A DNA stretch of 64,000 bases. Source: Chamaelirium japonicum (lineage: Eukaryota > Streptophyta > Magnoliopsida > Liliales > Melanthiaceae). Positions 43,406 to 54,970 of this stretch are shown in pieces. Made by a program: the position numbers and the translations under genes. Location of the stretch: assembly GCA_947650365.1 (NCBI GenBank), contig OX393550.1, positions 114,682,532-114,746,531 on the forward strand. The letters are read 5' to 3'. Position 1 is the stretch's first letter. Every line of letters starts with the position of its first letter. Below the pieces are notes generated by a model that saw nothing but the letters and a program-made list of their open reading frames with translations, did no database searches and was not told the DNA's origin.

Positions 43406-44430
43406 TTTGGCAATTTCAACCATTTTGGTAGTTTTGGTAGTTTTGGCGGTTTTGGCAGTTTCGGCGGTTTTGGTAGTTTTGGCAGTTTAGACAGTTTCGG
43501 CCGTTTCGGCGGTTTCAGCAATTTCAGCCGTTTCGATAGTTTCGGCGATTTTTGGTAGTTTCGGTGGTTTCGGCAGTTTTGGCAGTTTCGGTGGTATCGG
43601 TGGTTTCGGTAGTTTCTGCAATTTTGGTGGATTCGGCCAAACTGCTGAAACTACCAAAACTGCCGAAACCGCCGAAGCCGAAACCGCAGAAATCGCGAAA
43701 ACCGCCAAAACTGTCGAAACTGCCGAAACCACAAAAACCGCTGAAAACCGTCGAAACTGCCGAAACCGAAAATGCCGAAACTAAAGAAACTAAAGCCGAA
43801 ACTACCGAAATTGCCGAAACCACCGATACAGCCGAAACTGCCCAAACCACCGAAACTGCCAAAACTGTCGAAATGACCGAAACTGTCCAAACTGCTAAAA
43901 AATCTGAAACTATCAAAATGGTCGAAATTGCCGAAACTGCTGAAACAACAGCTTCGACGATTTTTGGCAGTTTCTGTGGTTTCGGCGGTTTTGGCAATTT
44001 CGGCGTATTCGCCAGTTTCGACGATTTCGGTGGTTTCGGCTTCGATAATTTCGGCTTTGGTTTCTGTAGTTTCGGTTTTGACAATTTCGGTTTCGGTTGT
44101 TTCGACAGTTTCGGTGGTTTTTGAGGTTTCGACGGTTTCGGCAGTTTCGGCGGTTTCGGTAGTTTCCGTCGTTTCAGTGGTTTCCACGGTTTCGGCTTCG
44201 GCCGTTTTGGTAGTTTCGGCAGCTTTGACAGCTTCGACAGCTTCGACGGTTTTGACAGTTTCGACCATTTCGGCGGTTTCGGGCATTTCGACGGTTTTGA
44301 CAGTTTCGGCAGTTTCGGTTGGTTTCGGGCGGTTTTGGCAGTTTTGACGGTTTCAGCCATTTCAGAGGTTTCAGCAGTTTTGCCGGTTTCGGTAGTTTTG
44401 GCAATTTTAGCGATTTCGGCAGTTTCGGCT
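43406..44430. repeat. 9-bp arrays with two strand switches
   Basis: GTTTCGG orientation from 43406, CGAAAC orientation from about 43640 (junction GATTCGGCCAAACTGC), and back to GTTTCGG near 43950 (junction CTGAAACAACAGCTTCGACG). This forms a pair of inverted arms of about 300-470 bp. Confidence 0.92.
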
Positions 44431-44572
44431 TTAACGACAAGAGGTCGTAAAGCGGGGGGTGGCGATTCTCGATCATCTTTCCCTTTCGGTCGAGCACTAC
44501 ATCTTTGAGCTTGATGTGCTGCTGGACAAGGGCGACGAGCTCGACCATTTGTGTGGGGTCAGAGATGACGAG
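44431..44572 (-). repeat. Gag cassette 1 (short, minus)
   Basis: About 142 bp whose minus strand encodes the LVQQHIKLKDVVLDRKGKMI segment of gag followed by a short Pro-rich linker. The cassette then runs into the 9-bp array through the shared string GTTAAAGCCGAAAC. Confidence 0.88.
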
Positions 44573-45029
44573 CAGTTTCAGCGGTTTCGACGGTTTCGAC
44601 AGCTTCGACGGTTTCGACAGTTTTTGTTAGTTTTAAGCGGTTACAGCAGTTTCAATGGTTTCGGCGGTTTCGGTCATTTTGGCAATTTCTGTAGTTTTGA
44701 CCATTTCGGCTATTTCGGAAGTTTGTCCGTTTCGGGTAGTTCCGACGGTTTTGGCGGTTTCGGCAGTTTCGGTGTATTCGACGGTTTCGGCTTCGATAGT
44801 TTCAACGGTTTCGGTTTCGGCAGTTTCGGCTTCGGTTTCTGTGGTTTCTTCGGTTTATGTGGTTTCAGCAGTTTCGACGGTTTCAGCGGTTTCTGTTGTT
44901 TCGGCAGTTTCGGTAGTTGACAGTTTCGTCGGTTTCGATGGTTTCGGCAGTTTCGCCGGTTTCGGTAGTTTTTGCAATTTCAGCGATTTCGTCAGTTTTG
45001 GCAATTTCAGCGATTTCGGCAGTTTGGGC
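44573..45029 (-). repeat. 9-bp array (GTTTCGG orientation)
   Basis: About 50 units between cassettes 1 and 2. Confidence 0.92.
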
Positions 45030-45185
45030 GGTTTCGGCTTTAACGACGAGAGGTCGTAAAGCGGGGGGAGGTCGATGCTCGATCATCTTTCCCTTTCGGT
45101 CGAGCACCACATCTTCGAGCTTGATGTGCTACTAGACAAGGGTGACAAGCTCGACCATTGTGCGGGATTGGAGATGATGAGTAGG
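45030..45185 (-). repeat. Gag cassette 2 (short, minus)
   Basis: Same gag segment and same right and left limits as cassette 1 to within a few bases, with several substitutions. Confidence 0.88.
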
Positions 45186-45692
45186 TTTGATAGTTTCGAC
45201 GGTTCCAACAGTTTTGGATGTTTCTGTCGGTTTCAGGAGGTTTCAGAAGTTTCGACGGTTTCGGTCGTTTCGGCAGTTTCGGCCGTTTCTGTCGGTTTCG
45301 GTAGTTTCGATGGTTTCTGTGGTTTCGGCAGTTTCGATCATTTTGGCGGATTCGGCGGTTTCGGCTTCGGCAGTTTTGGCTTCTTTTTTTGTGGTTTCTT
45401 CGGTTTCTGTGGTTTCGGCAATTTCGATTTCAACAGTTTCGACGATTTCTATGGTTTCAGCGGTTTTGGCAGTTTGGACAGCTTCGGCAGTTTCAGCGGT
45501 TTCGGCTTCGGCGGTTTCGGTAGTTTCGGCAATTCCGACAGTTTTGACTATTTCGGCGGTTTCGGTAGTTTCGGCAATTCCGACAGTTTCGACTATTTCG
45601 ACGGTTTCGGCTATTTTGGCTGTTTCGGTCGGTTTCGACAATTTTTGCGGTTTTGACCGTTTTGGCTGTTTCGGCAGTTTCGGCCGTTTTGG
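45186..45692 (-). repeat. 9-bp array (GTTTCGG orientation)
   Basis: About 56 units ending abruptly at GGAGGGAACC, where non-repetitive sequence begins. Confidence 0.92.
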
Positions 45693-46454
45693 AGGGAACC
45701 TCTTACACGTCCCTTCTTTATGAGGTTTTATGCATGTCTAGAAAGGTTACGACCTCCTAGACCTAGACCCTGGTCTACCGCGCTCCTACTAGGATTACAA
45801 ACTTTCCCGCGAAGCATTAGTACCCTTAGAAAATAGCATAGTCCTTACCTTGAATACTCAGCTTTCGCTTTTCTCACAAAGATCACATTACATAGATTCC
45901 AAGGGTCCCGATACTTTACTAGTCTGCTCACAATCCTAAGATCTGGAGCCTAGACTAAGGTCAACGTGGAAAGGACTCCCACTAGTAAGACGTCTCATTC
46001 ATAATTTGATGCCTAATGTCATAGTGAACCTCATCTCATTATTGGTTTCGATACTGGTGAAATAGGGACATCCAACAACCTCTGTCGGATCTCAACCTAA
46101 TGGTGACACAACCAAATCGTGATGAGTTCACATTACCATCAAACGTCAACTAGAAACGAGTATCACTTAGTGGAATCCTAACCTAACTTGGTCGATAGGA
46201 CCATGTGGGGAAAGGGCATCCCACTAGGGTTATCATACTTCTTATGGGGTCATTAGTCATCTCTAAACAAATCTAACACTGCGTCCATCTTGGTGCACAG
46301 TACTCAGCTACCTGAACTACCACGAGGGTGGTTACCACCTTTTCTTTTAGATAACTACTGGATTCGCACGTGTTAGAAACATATAGAGACACTGATGAAT
46401 CCAAAAGCTAAGTGATGGTCCCGAAAAAATACCACCAGCTCGGCGGCCACATCT
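45693..46454. other. Unrecognised 760-bp spacer inside the satellite
   Basis: Ordinary-composition sequence with no long open frame, no tandem repeats and no clear inverted ends or target duplication. It could be a fragment of the original element, a solo LTR piece or captured DNA. Confidence 0.6.
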
Positions 46455-46582
46455 TCGACCTTTCGGCTGTTTCGACAGTTTCGGCAGTTTCGGTGGTTTC
46501 GACAGTTTTGGTAGTTTCGGCAATTTTGGCAATTTCAGCGGTTTCGGCAGTTTTGGTAATTTCGGCGGTTTCGGCAGTTTTG
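46455..46582 (-). repeat. 9-bp array (GTTTCGG orientation)
   Basis: About 14 units between the spacer and cassette 3. Confidence 0.9.
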
Positions 46583-46888
46583 GCTTTAACGACGAGAGGC
46601 AGTAAATTGGGGGGAGGTCGATGCTCAATCGTCTTTCCCTTTCGGTCGAGCAACACATCTTCGAGCTTGATGTGCTGTTGGACAAGGGCAAAGAGCTCGA
46701 CTATTGTGCGAGATCAGAGATGACGAGCGCGTCGTGGAGCTTGCTTCCTTCGGGAAGCGTGCTCTTGAAGGGACTTACTGCCGTGCGATCTTTCCCAGCT
46801 GAGTCCTCCTGGGCGAGGTAGGCACTCCGAAATCGCGTTGAGAAGCAACGAAGGGTCTCCTGAGCCTCCATGGTCAGGGTGAACAACG
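46583..46888 (-). repeat. Gag cassette 3 (long, minus)
   Basis: About 306 bp. The minus strand contains gag segments ETLRCFSTRFRSAYLAQEDS and ALISD-type strings through LDRKGK. Its outer end abuts a CGAAAC-oriented array, so the strand switch occurs at the cassette border. Confidence 0.9.
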
Positions 46889-47322
46889 AAACTGCCGAAA
46901 CCGCCGAAATTGCCGTAACCGCCGAAACAACCGAAATCGTCGAAACTCCCGAAACCGTCGAAACTGTCGAAACAGCCGAAACTATCGAAACTGCTGAAAC
47001 CGCCGAAACGGTCGAAACCGCCGAAATTGCCGAAACCGCCGAAACTAACGAAACCGCTGAAATTGCCAAAACCGTCGAAATTGCCGAAACCGACGAAACC
47101 GCCAAAATTGCCGAAACCACCGAAATTACCGAAACCGCCAAAACTGTCGAAATGGCCGAAATTGCCGAAACTGTCAAAACCGCCGAAACTACCGAAACGG
47201 CCAAAACTGTCGAAACGGCCGAAACTACCGAAACAGCTGAAATCACCGAAACACCCAAAAATGCCGAAACCGCCAAAATCGGGCGAAACTGCCGAAACCG
47301 CTGAAACGGCCAAAACCGCCCA
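46889..47322 (+). repeat. 9-bp array (CGAAAC orientation)
   Basis: About 48 units, ending AACTACCGAGG at the left limit of the longest gag cassette. Confidence 0.92.
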
Positions 47323-47915
47323 AAACTACCGAGGTTTACCAAGGGGGTTTCCCTCAGCACTGGACCACACCAAATCCGTGCTATTCGACAGATCCCAAGA
47401 TCCCGTGGACCACCTCCTGGCGTACCGGAAATTGTTATTCTTTCGAGACCAGGACCACGTCTTGTGCCGTGCGTTGCTTAGCAATTTAACCGGTTCAGCC
47501 TTGAACTGGTTCCACAAGCTGCCCTCCTGTTCCATTTCAAACTTTCCCGCCCTGTCTGGGCTGTTCTTTGAGCAATACCGCTGAAATCGGTAACCCCCGA
47601 AGAGGATCGAATCGTTGTTCACCCTGACCATGGGGGCTCGGGAGACCCTTCGTTGCTTCTCAACGCGATTTCGGAGTGCCTACCTCGCCCTGGAGGACTC
47701 AGCTGGGCAAGATCCCACGGTGGTAAGTGCCTTCAGGAGCGCACTTCCTGAAGGAAGCAAGCTCCACAACGCGCTCGGCATCTCTGACCCCGCACAATGG
47801 TCAAGCCCTTCGCCCTTGTCCAGCAGTACATCAAGCTCGAAGATGTGGTGCTCGACCGAAAGGGAAAGACAATCGAGCATCGACCTCCCCCGATCACGAC
47901 CTCTCGTCGTTAAAG
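47323..47915 (+). repeat. Gag cassette 4 (longest, plus)
   Basis: About 593 bp holding a nearly complete Tat-type gag core: FDRSQDPVDHLLAYRKLLFF, DQDHVLCRALLSNLTGSALN, WFHKLPSCSISNFPALSGLF, then SLFTLTMGARETLRCFSTRF, RSAYLALEDSAGQD and LVQQ-related sequence to DRKGKTIEH. It differs clearly from the gag of Tat elements 1 and 2, so it comes from another Tat family. It is the best clue to the origin of the satellite. Fossil. Confidence 0.92.
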
Positions 47916-48248
47916 CCGAAACTGTTGAAATCGTCGAAACAGCCAAAACTGCAGAAACCGCTGAAATTGCAAAAACTGCTGAAACCACCAAAACTGCCGA
48001 AACCGTCGAAACTGCCGAAATCGCCGAAACTGTCGAAACCGCCGAAAACCGCCGAAACGGTCGAAACCACCAAAACCTCCGAAACGACCGAAACTGTCAA
48101 AACCGCCGAAATTACCAAAACTGTTGAAACTGTTGAAACCGCCGAAACTGCCGAAACTACCGAAATTGTCAAAACCGCCGAAACTGTCGAAACCGCCAAA
48201 GTTGCCGAAACTGTCGAAGCTACTGAAACCGTCGAAACCGACCGAAAC
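47916..48248 (+). repeat. 9-bp array (CGAAAC orientation)
   Basis: About 37 units; ends CCGACCGAAACTGAAATCGG, merging into cassette 5. Confidence 0.92.
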
Positions 48249-48581
48249 TGAAATCGGCAACCCCCGAAGAGGATCGAATAGTTGTTCACCTTGACAATGG
48301 GGGCTCGGGAGACCCTTCGTTGCTTCTCAACACGATTTCGGAATGCCTACCTCGCCCTAGAGGACTCAGCTGGGCAAGATCGCACGGCGGTAAGTGCCTT
48401 CAGGAGCGCGCTTCCCGAAGGAAGCAAGCTCCACGACGCGCTCGTCATCTCTGACACCGCACAATGGTCGAGTTCTTCGCCCTTGTCCACCAGCACATCA
48501 AGCTCGAAGATGTGGTGCTCGACCGAAAGGGAAAGATGATCGAGCATCGACCTCCCCCCGCTTTACGACCTCTCGTCGTTA
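48249..48581 (+). repeat. Gag cassette 5 (full short form, plus)
   Basis: About 333 bp from the SLFTLTMGARETL segment to LDRKGKMIEH and then PLVVKAETAKTAETAET. This shows the gag frame entering the 9-bp array without interruption. Confidence 0.92.
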
Positions 48582-49936
48582 AAGCCGAAACTGCCAAAAC
48601 CGCCGAAACAGCAGAAACCGCTGAAAGTGCCAAAACTGTCGAAACCGTCGAAACTGTCGAAAATGCCGAAAACGTCGAAATTGCCGAAACCGCCGAAACT
48701 GCAAAAACCGTCGAAACGACCGAAACTGCCGAAACCGTCGAAACTGCCAAAACCGCCCGAAACTGCCGAAACTGCAAAATGGTCGAAACCACCGAAATAG
48801 TCGAAACTGTTGAAACCGTAGAAACTGTCGAAACTGCTGAAACCGTAGAAACTACTGAAACTGTCGAACTCGCAGAAATTGCCAAAACTGCCAACCGCTG
48901 AAACTGTCAAAACTGCCGATACCGCCGAAACTGTCGAAACCCTCAAAATTGCCGAAACCGTTGAAATTACCGAAACGGCCGAAATTGCTGAAACTGTCAA
49001 AACGGCTGAAACTGTCGAAACATTCGAAACTGTCGAAACGATCGAAAACACCTAAACCATCGAAACTACAGAAACTATCGAAACCGCTGAAACCGCTGAA
49101 ACGGTCAAAACTGCCAAAACCGTCGAAACTGCCGAAACCGACCGAAACTGCAGAAACCACCGAAATGGCCAAAACAGTTGAAACAGTCAAAACCGCCGAA
49201 ACAGTCAAACCTATCGAAACCGCCGAAACGGCCGAAACCGCTGAAACGGTCGAAACTACCGAAACTACCCAAAATCGACAAAAAAAATCAAAACCGCCGA
49301 AACTGCCGAAATGTCAAAACTGCCAAAATTACCAAAATGGTCGAAACCGTCGAAATAGTCGAAACTGCCGAAACCGCCAAAACTGTCGAAATGGCCGAAA
49401 CTGCCAAAACTGCTGAAACCGTCGAAACTGTCGAAACTGTCGAAACCGCCCGAAACGGCCGAAACTATCGAAACAACCGAAACCACCCGAAACGGCCGAA
49501 ACCATCGAAACTGTCAAAATCGTCAAAACTGCCGAAACGGCCGAAACTATTGAAAGCACGAAAACTGCCGAAACCACCTAAACTGTCAAAACAGCTGAAA
49601 CTGCCAAAATGACCGAAACTGCCAAAATCGCTGAAACTATCGAAACCATCGAAATCGACAGAAATCACGAAAACCGTCGAAACTATCAAAATAGCCAAAA
49701 TCGTCGAACTGTCGGAACTGTCGAAACCGACGAAATGGCCGAAACCGACGAAACAGTCGTAACTGCCGAAACTGTCGAAACCACCAAAACTGCCAAAATT
49801 GTCGAAATGGTCGAAACTACTGAAACCGTCGAAATGACCGATACTACTGAAACCACTGAAACTATCGAAACCGTCAAAACGGTCGGAACCGTCGAAACTG
49901 CCGAATCCGATCGAAACTGCCAAAACTACCAAAACC
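48582..49936 (+). repeat. 9-bp array (CGAAAC orientation), longest
   Basis: About 150 units with sparse non-unit interruptions such as CCGACCGAAACTGCAG (49138) and AAATCGACAAAAAAAATC (49265). Confidence 0.93.
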
Positions 49937-50282
49937 ACGTTGAGAAGCAACGAAGGGTCTCTCGAGCCCCCATGGCCAGGGTAAACAATGATTCGTTCCA
50001 CTTCGGGGGTTGCCAATTGCAGCTGTATTGCTCCAAGAACAATCCTGATAGGGCAAGAAAGTTCGGAATGGAACAGGGGGGCAGCTTGTGGAGCCAGTTC
50101 AAGACTGAATCGGTTAAATTGCTAAAGAACGCACGGCACAAGACGTGGTCCTGTTCTCGAAAGAATAACAATTTCCGGTACGCCTAGAGGTGGTTGATGG
50201 GATCATGGGATCTGTCGAACAACACAAACTTCGGTGGGGTCCAGTGCAGAGGGAAACCCCTTGGTGAACCTCGGCAAATTTG
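49937..50282 (-). repeat. Gag cassette 6 (upstream gag part, minus)
   Basis: About 346 bp. The minus strand encodes FREQDHVLCRAF, LNWLHKLPPCSIPNFLALSG and SLFTLAMGARETL. Its outer limit (CCGAGGTTCACCAAGGGG, minus strand) is the same as that of cassette 4, so both share a breakpoint. Confidence 0.9.
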
Positions 50283-50795
50283 GGCGATTTCAACCGTTTC
50301 AGCGGTTTCAGCAATTTGGCGGTTTCGACGGTTTCGGTAGTTTCGGCGGTTTCGGCCGTTTCGGTGGTTTCGACAGTTTCGACGGTTTCGGTAGTTTCGA
50401 CGGTTTCGATGGTTTTGGCAGTTTCGGTCGGTTTCGATGGTTTCGGCAATTTTGGTAGGTTTCGACGATTTTGGCAGTTTCGGCGGTTTCGATGGTTTCG
50501 GCAGTTTCGGGCAGTTTCGGTCGTTTCAGCGGTTTCAGCCTTTTCGGCTGTTTTGACGATTTTAGCAATTTCAGCTGCTTCGACAGTTTCAATGATTTCG
50601 GCAATTTCGACGGTTTCGGTAGTTTCGGCGGTATTGACGATTTCAGCAATTTTGGCGGTTTCGGCAATTTCGACGGTTTCAACGGTTTAGGCGGATTCGA
50701 CAGTTTCAGCGATTTCGGCGGTTACGACGATTTCGGTGGATTCGACAGTTTCGGCGGTTTCGGCAGTTTTGCCAGTTTCGGCTTTAACGACTGAA
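50283..50795 (-). repeat. 9-bp array (GTTTCGG orientation)
   Basis: About 57 units ending in GGCTTTAACGAC, the reverse complement of the cassette-array joint, and then an immediate strand switch. Confidence 0.92.
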
Positions 50796-51744
50796 ACTGC
50801 TGAAACCGCCGAAACTACCGAAACTGTACAAACTGCCGAATCCGCCTAAACTGTCGAATCGCCGAAACTGTCGAATTTGCCGAAACCGCCGAAACTGCTG
50901 AAACTGTCGAAATGGTCGAAACTGCTGAAACCGCCGAAACAGCTGAAAAGGCTGAAACTGCCGAAACCGTCAAAACAGCCAAAACTGCCCGAAAACCAAC
51001 CGAAACTGTCAAAATTGCCGAAACGGCCGAAACTGTCGATACTGCCGAAACCATCGAAACTGTCGAAACCGCCGAAACCATCGAAACTGCCGAAATCGCT
51101 AAAATTGCCAAAACTGCCGAAACCGCCGAAACTACCGAAACTGCCGAAACCGCCGAAACTGCCGAATCCGCCGAAACTGCCGCAACTATTGAAACCGTCG
51201 AAATTGTCGAAACTGTCGAAACCACCGAAACTGTCAAAACTGCCGAAACCGCCTGAAACCGACCGAAACTACCAGAACCACCAAAATGGCCAAAACTGCC
51301 GAAACTGTCGAAACCGCCGAAATTATCGAAACTACTGAAACTATCGAAACCATCGAAATTGCTGAACCTGGCAAAACCACCAAAACTGCCAAAACGATCG
51401 AAATTGCCGAAACTACTAAAACAGTCGAAAATGCCGAAACCGCCGAAATCGTCGAAACCGCCGAACCGACAGAAACTGCCAAAACCGTGGAAACTGCCCG
51501 AAATCAACATAAACTATCGAAATCGTTAAAAACGCCGAAATAGCCGAAATCGCCGAAACTGTCAAAATTGCCGAAACTATCGAAACTGCTGAAACCGCCG
51601 AAACTGTCGAAACCACCGAAACTGCCGAAACGGTTGAAATTGCCTAAACTGTTAAAACCGCCGAAACTGCCAAAATTGCCGAAACTGTCGAAACAACCGA
51701 AAACACCGAAACCGTCGAAATGGCTGAAACTGCTGAAACCGACC
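50796..51744 (+). repeat. 9-bp array (CGAAAC orientation) after an inversion junction
   Basis: About 105 units starting TGAAACTGC directly after GGCTTTAACGAC. The same junction recurs at 57351. Confidence 0.92.
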
Positions 51745-51978
51745 GAAGAGGATTGAATCGTTTTTCACCCTAACCATGGGGGCTCGGGAGACCCTTCGTT
51801 TCTTCTCAACGCGATGTCGGAGTGCCTACCTCGCCTTGGAGGACTCAGCTGAGCAAGATCGCACGGCGGTAAGTGCCCTTGTCCAGCAACACATCAAGCT
51901 CGACGATGTGGTGCTCGACCGAAAGGGAAAGACGATCGAGCATCGACCTCCCCCCGCTTTACGACCTCTCGTCGTTAA
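51745..51978 (+). repeat. Gag cassette 7 (about 235-bp class, plus)
   Basis: Starts ACCGACCGAAGAGGATTGAA and contains MGARETLRFFSTRC to LDRKGKTIEH. It belongs to a shorter length class shared with cassettes 9 and 12. Confidence 0.9.
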
Positions 51979-53298
51979 AGCCGAAACTGCCAAAACTGCC
52001 GAAATCGCCAAAACAGCCGAAACAGTTGAAATTGCCAAAACTGCCGAAACCGCCGAAACTGCTGAAACAGCCGAAACCGCCGAAATTATCGAAACCGCCG
52101 AAACTGTGGAAACAGTCAAAACTGCTGAACCCGCCGAAACAGCGAAAACTATCGAAACCGCCGAAATCGTCGAAACTGTCGAAATCGCTCGAAACCGCCG
52201 AAATTACCGAAACTGCCGAAAAGGCCGAAACTGTCGAAACTATCAAAACCGCCGAAACTGTCGAAACCGCTGAAACTGCCGAAACCGTCGAAACTGTCGA
52301 AAATACCGAAACTACCAAATCCGCCAAAACTGTCGAAACTGTCGAAACCGCCGAAATCACTGAAACTGCTGAAACTATTGAATCCACCGAAAATTATCGA
52401 AACCGCTAAGACTGTCGAAACTACCGAATCTGCCAAAACTGCCGAAACCGATGAAACTATCGAAACCGCTGAAACTGTGAATCCGTCGAAATTGTCGAAA
52501 CTGGCAAAACCGCCCGAAATTACCGAAACTGCCGAATCTGCCGAAACTATCAAAATCATCGAAACTGTCGAATCAATCGAAACAGTCGAAACCATCGAAA
52601 CCGCCAAAACCGTCGAAACTGCCAAAACCACCAGAAACCAATCGAAATCGCCGAAACTGTCAAAACTGCCGAAACAAAACTGCCGAATTCGTCGAAACTT
52701 TTGAAACCGCTGAAATTGCCAAAACCGTCGAAACTGCCGAAAATGCTGAACAAAATTGCTGAAACTGCCAAAACTGCCAAATCCATCGGAACTGCCGAAA
52801 CCGCCTTAAACTGACCAAAAATGCCGAAACTGCCGAAACCGCCAAAATGGCCGAAACCGTCGAAATAGTCAAAACTGTCAAAACCGTCAAAATTGCTAAA
52901 ACTACCGAAACCGCTGAAATAGCCAAACTGTCGAAACTGTCGAAACCACCAAAACTGCCAAAATGGTCAAAATTGTCGAAACTGCTAAAACCACCAAAAC
53001 CGTCGAAACCGCCGATACCGACAGAAACTATCGAAACCACTGAATTCGTCAAAACTGTCGAAACAGCCCGAAACAGGTAGAAACTACCAAAACCGTCAAA
53101 ACTGCCATAACCGCTGAAATAGCCGAAACCGTCGAAATAGTCAAAACTGTCGAAACCGTTGAAACTACCGAAACCGCCAAAACTGCCGAAAATGGTCAAA
53201 ATTGTTGAAACTGCTAAAACCACTGAAACGGCCAAAACTGTTGAAACCATTGAAACTGCCAAAACCGTCAAAATGGCCAAAACTTTCGAAACCGACCG
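51979..53298 (+). repeat. 9-bp array (CGAAAC orientation)
   Basis: About 146 units. Several GAATTC/GAATCC variants and CCTTAAAC-type breaks lie between 52375 and 52810. Confidence 0.92.
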
Positions 53299-53518
53299 AA
53301 GAGGATTGAATCGTTGTTCACCCAGACCATAGGGGCTCGGGAGACCCTTCATTGCTTCTCAACACGATTTCGAAGTGCCTACCTCGCCCTGGATGACTCA
53401 GCTGAGAAAGATCGCAAGGCGGTTGCAGCACATCAAGCTCAAAGATGTGGTGCTCGACCGAAAGGGAAAGACGATTGAGCATCGACCTCCCCCCGCTTTA
53501 CGACCTCTCGTCGTTAAA
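53299..53518 (+). repeat. Gag cassette 8 (shortest of the plus class)
   Basis: About 220 bp with the same outer limits as cassette 7, carrying HIKLKDVVLDRKGKTIEH and PLVVKAETVKTAKTAET. Confidence 0.9.
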
Positions 53519-54034
53519 GCCGAAACTGTCAAAACCGCCAAAACTGCCGAAACTGCCGAAACCGTTGAAATTGCCAAAACTGCCGAAACCGCTGAAACTG
53601 CCTAAATGGTCGAAACTATCGAAACGCCAAAATCGCCGAAACTGTCGAAACCACCAAAACTGCCAAAACGGTCGAAATTACCGAAACTGCTAAAATCGCT
53701 GAAACGGCCGAAACTGTCGAAACCGCCAAAACCGTCAAAACTGACAGAAACTACCAAAACCGTCAAAACCATTGAAACTGCCGAAGCCGCCCAAAACCGA
53801 CAGAAACTGCCGAAATCATCGAAACTGTCGAAACTGCCAAAATGACCTAAACCGCCAAAATAGTCAAAACTATCAAAACAGTCGAAACTGTCAAAACTAC
53901 TGAAACGGTCAAAATTGTCAAAACTGTGAAAACCGTCGAAACGGTCAAAACTACCGAAACGGTCGAAACTGCCGAAACCACCAAAACTGTCAAAATCGCA
54001 GAAACCATCGAAACGACTGAAACTGCTGAATCCG
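53519..54034 (+). repeat. 9-bp array (CGAAAC orientation)
   Basis: About 57 units ending GAATCCGATCGAAAAGGATC at cassette 9. Confidence 0.92.
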
Positions 54035-54272
54035 ATCGAAAAGGATCGAATCGTTGTTCACCCTGACCATGGGGGCTCGGGAGACCCTTCATTGCTTCTC
54101 AACACGATTTCGGAGTGCCTACCTCGCCCTGGAGGACTCAGCTGAGCAAGATTGGACGGCTGTAAGTGCCCTTGTCCAGTAGCACATCAAGCTCGAAGAT
54201 ATGGTACTCGACCGAAAGGGAAAGACGATCGAGCATCGACCTCCCCCCGCTTTACGACCTCTCATCGTTAAA
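54035..54272 (+). repeat. Gag cassette 9 (about 235-bp class, plus)
   Basis: Same limits and internal length class as cassette 7. Confidence 0.9.
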
Positions 54273-54400
54273 GCCGAAACTACCGAAACCACTGAAATTG
54301 CCAAAACTGCCGAAACTGTCGAAACTGCCGAAACCACTAAAATTGCCGAAACAGCCAGAAACTACCGAAACTGCCAAAACCGTCGATACCGCCGAAACTG
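54273..54400 (+). repeat. 9-bp array (short)
   Basis: About 14 units, joined to cassette 10 through the shared bases ACTGCC. Confidence 0.9.
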
Positions 54401-54633
54401 CCTACCTCGCCTTGGAGGACTCAGATGGGCAAGATCGCATGACGGTAAGTGCCTTCAAGACCGCGCTTCCTAAAGGAAGCAAGCTCCACAACGCGCTCAT
54501 CATCTCTGACCCCGCACAATGGTCAAGTTCTTCGCCCTTGTCCAGTAGTACATCAAGCTCGAAGATGTGGTGCTCGACCGAAAGGGAAAGACGATCGAGC
54601 ATCGACCTCCCCCCGCCTCAACACCTCTCATCG
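54401..54633 (+). repeat. Gag cassette 10 (starts internally, plus)
   Basis: The array passes directly into AYLALEDSDGQD without the upstream MGARETL part. It ends like the others at DRKGKTIEH. A 4-6 base overlap with the array unit at the border suggests a microhomology-mediated join. Confidence 0.9.
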
Positions 54634-54970
54634 TTAAAGTCGAAACTACTGAAACCGTCGAAACCGCCAAAACTGCCTGCGTCGAAACCGCCGAAATTGC
54701 TGAAACCGCTGAAATTGCCAAAACTGCCGAAATCACCAAAATTATCGAAACCGCCGAACCAGCCGAAATTGCCGAAACTATCGAAACTGCCGAAACTGCT
54801 GAAACCGTCAAAATGGTCGAAATCTCCAAAACTGCCAAAACCGCCGAAACGACCAAAACTGTCGAAACCTTCGAAATTGCCAAAATTGTCGAAACCACTG
54901 AAACTGCCAAAACCATCAAAACTGTCAAAACCGTCGAAATTACTGAAACCACTGAAACCGAGCGAAACTG
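54634..54970 (+). repeat. 9-bp array (CGAAAC orientation)
   Basis: About 37 units ending CCGAGCGAAACTGTAATTGG, a junction of the same kind as at 48249. Confidence 0.92.
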
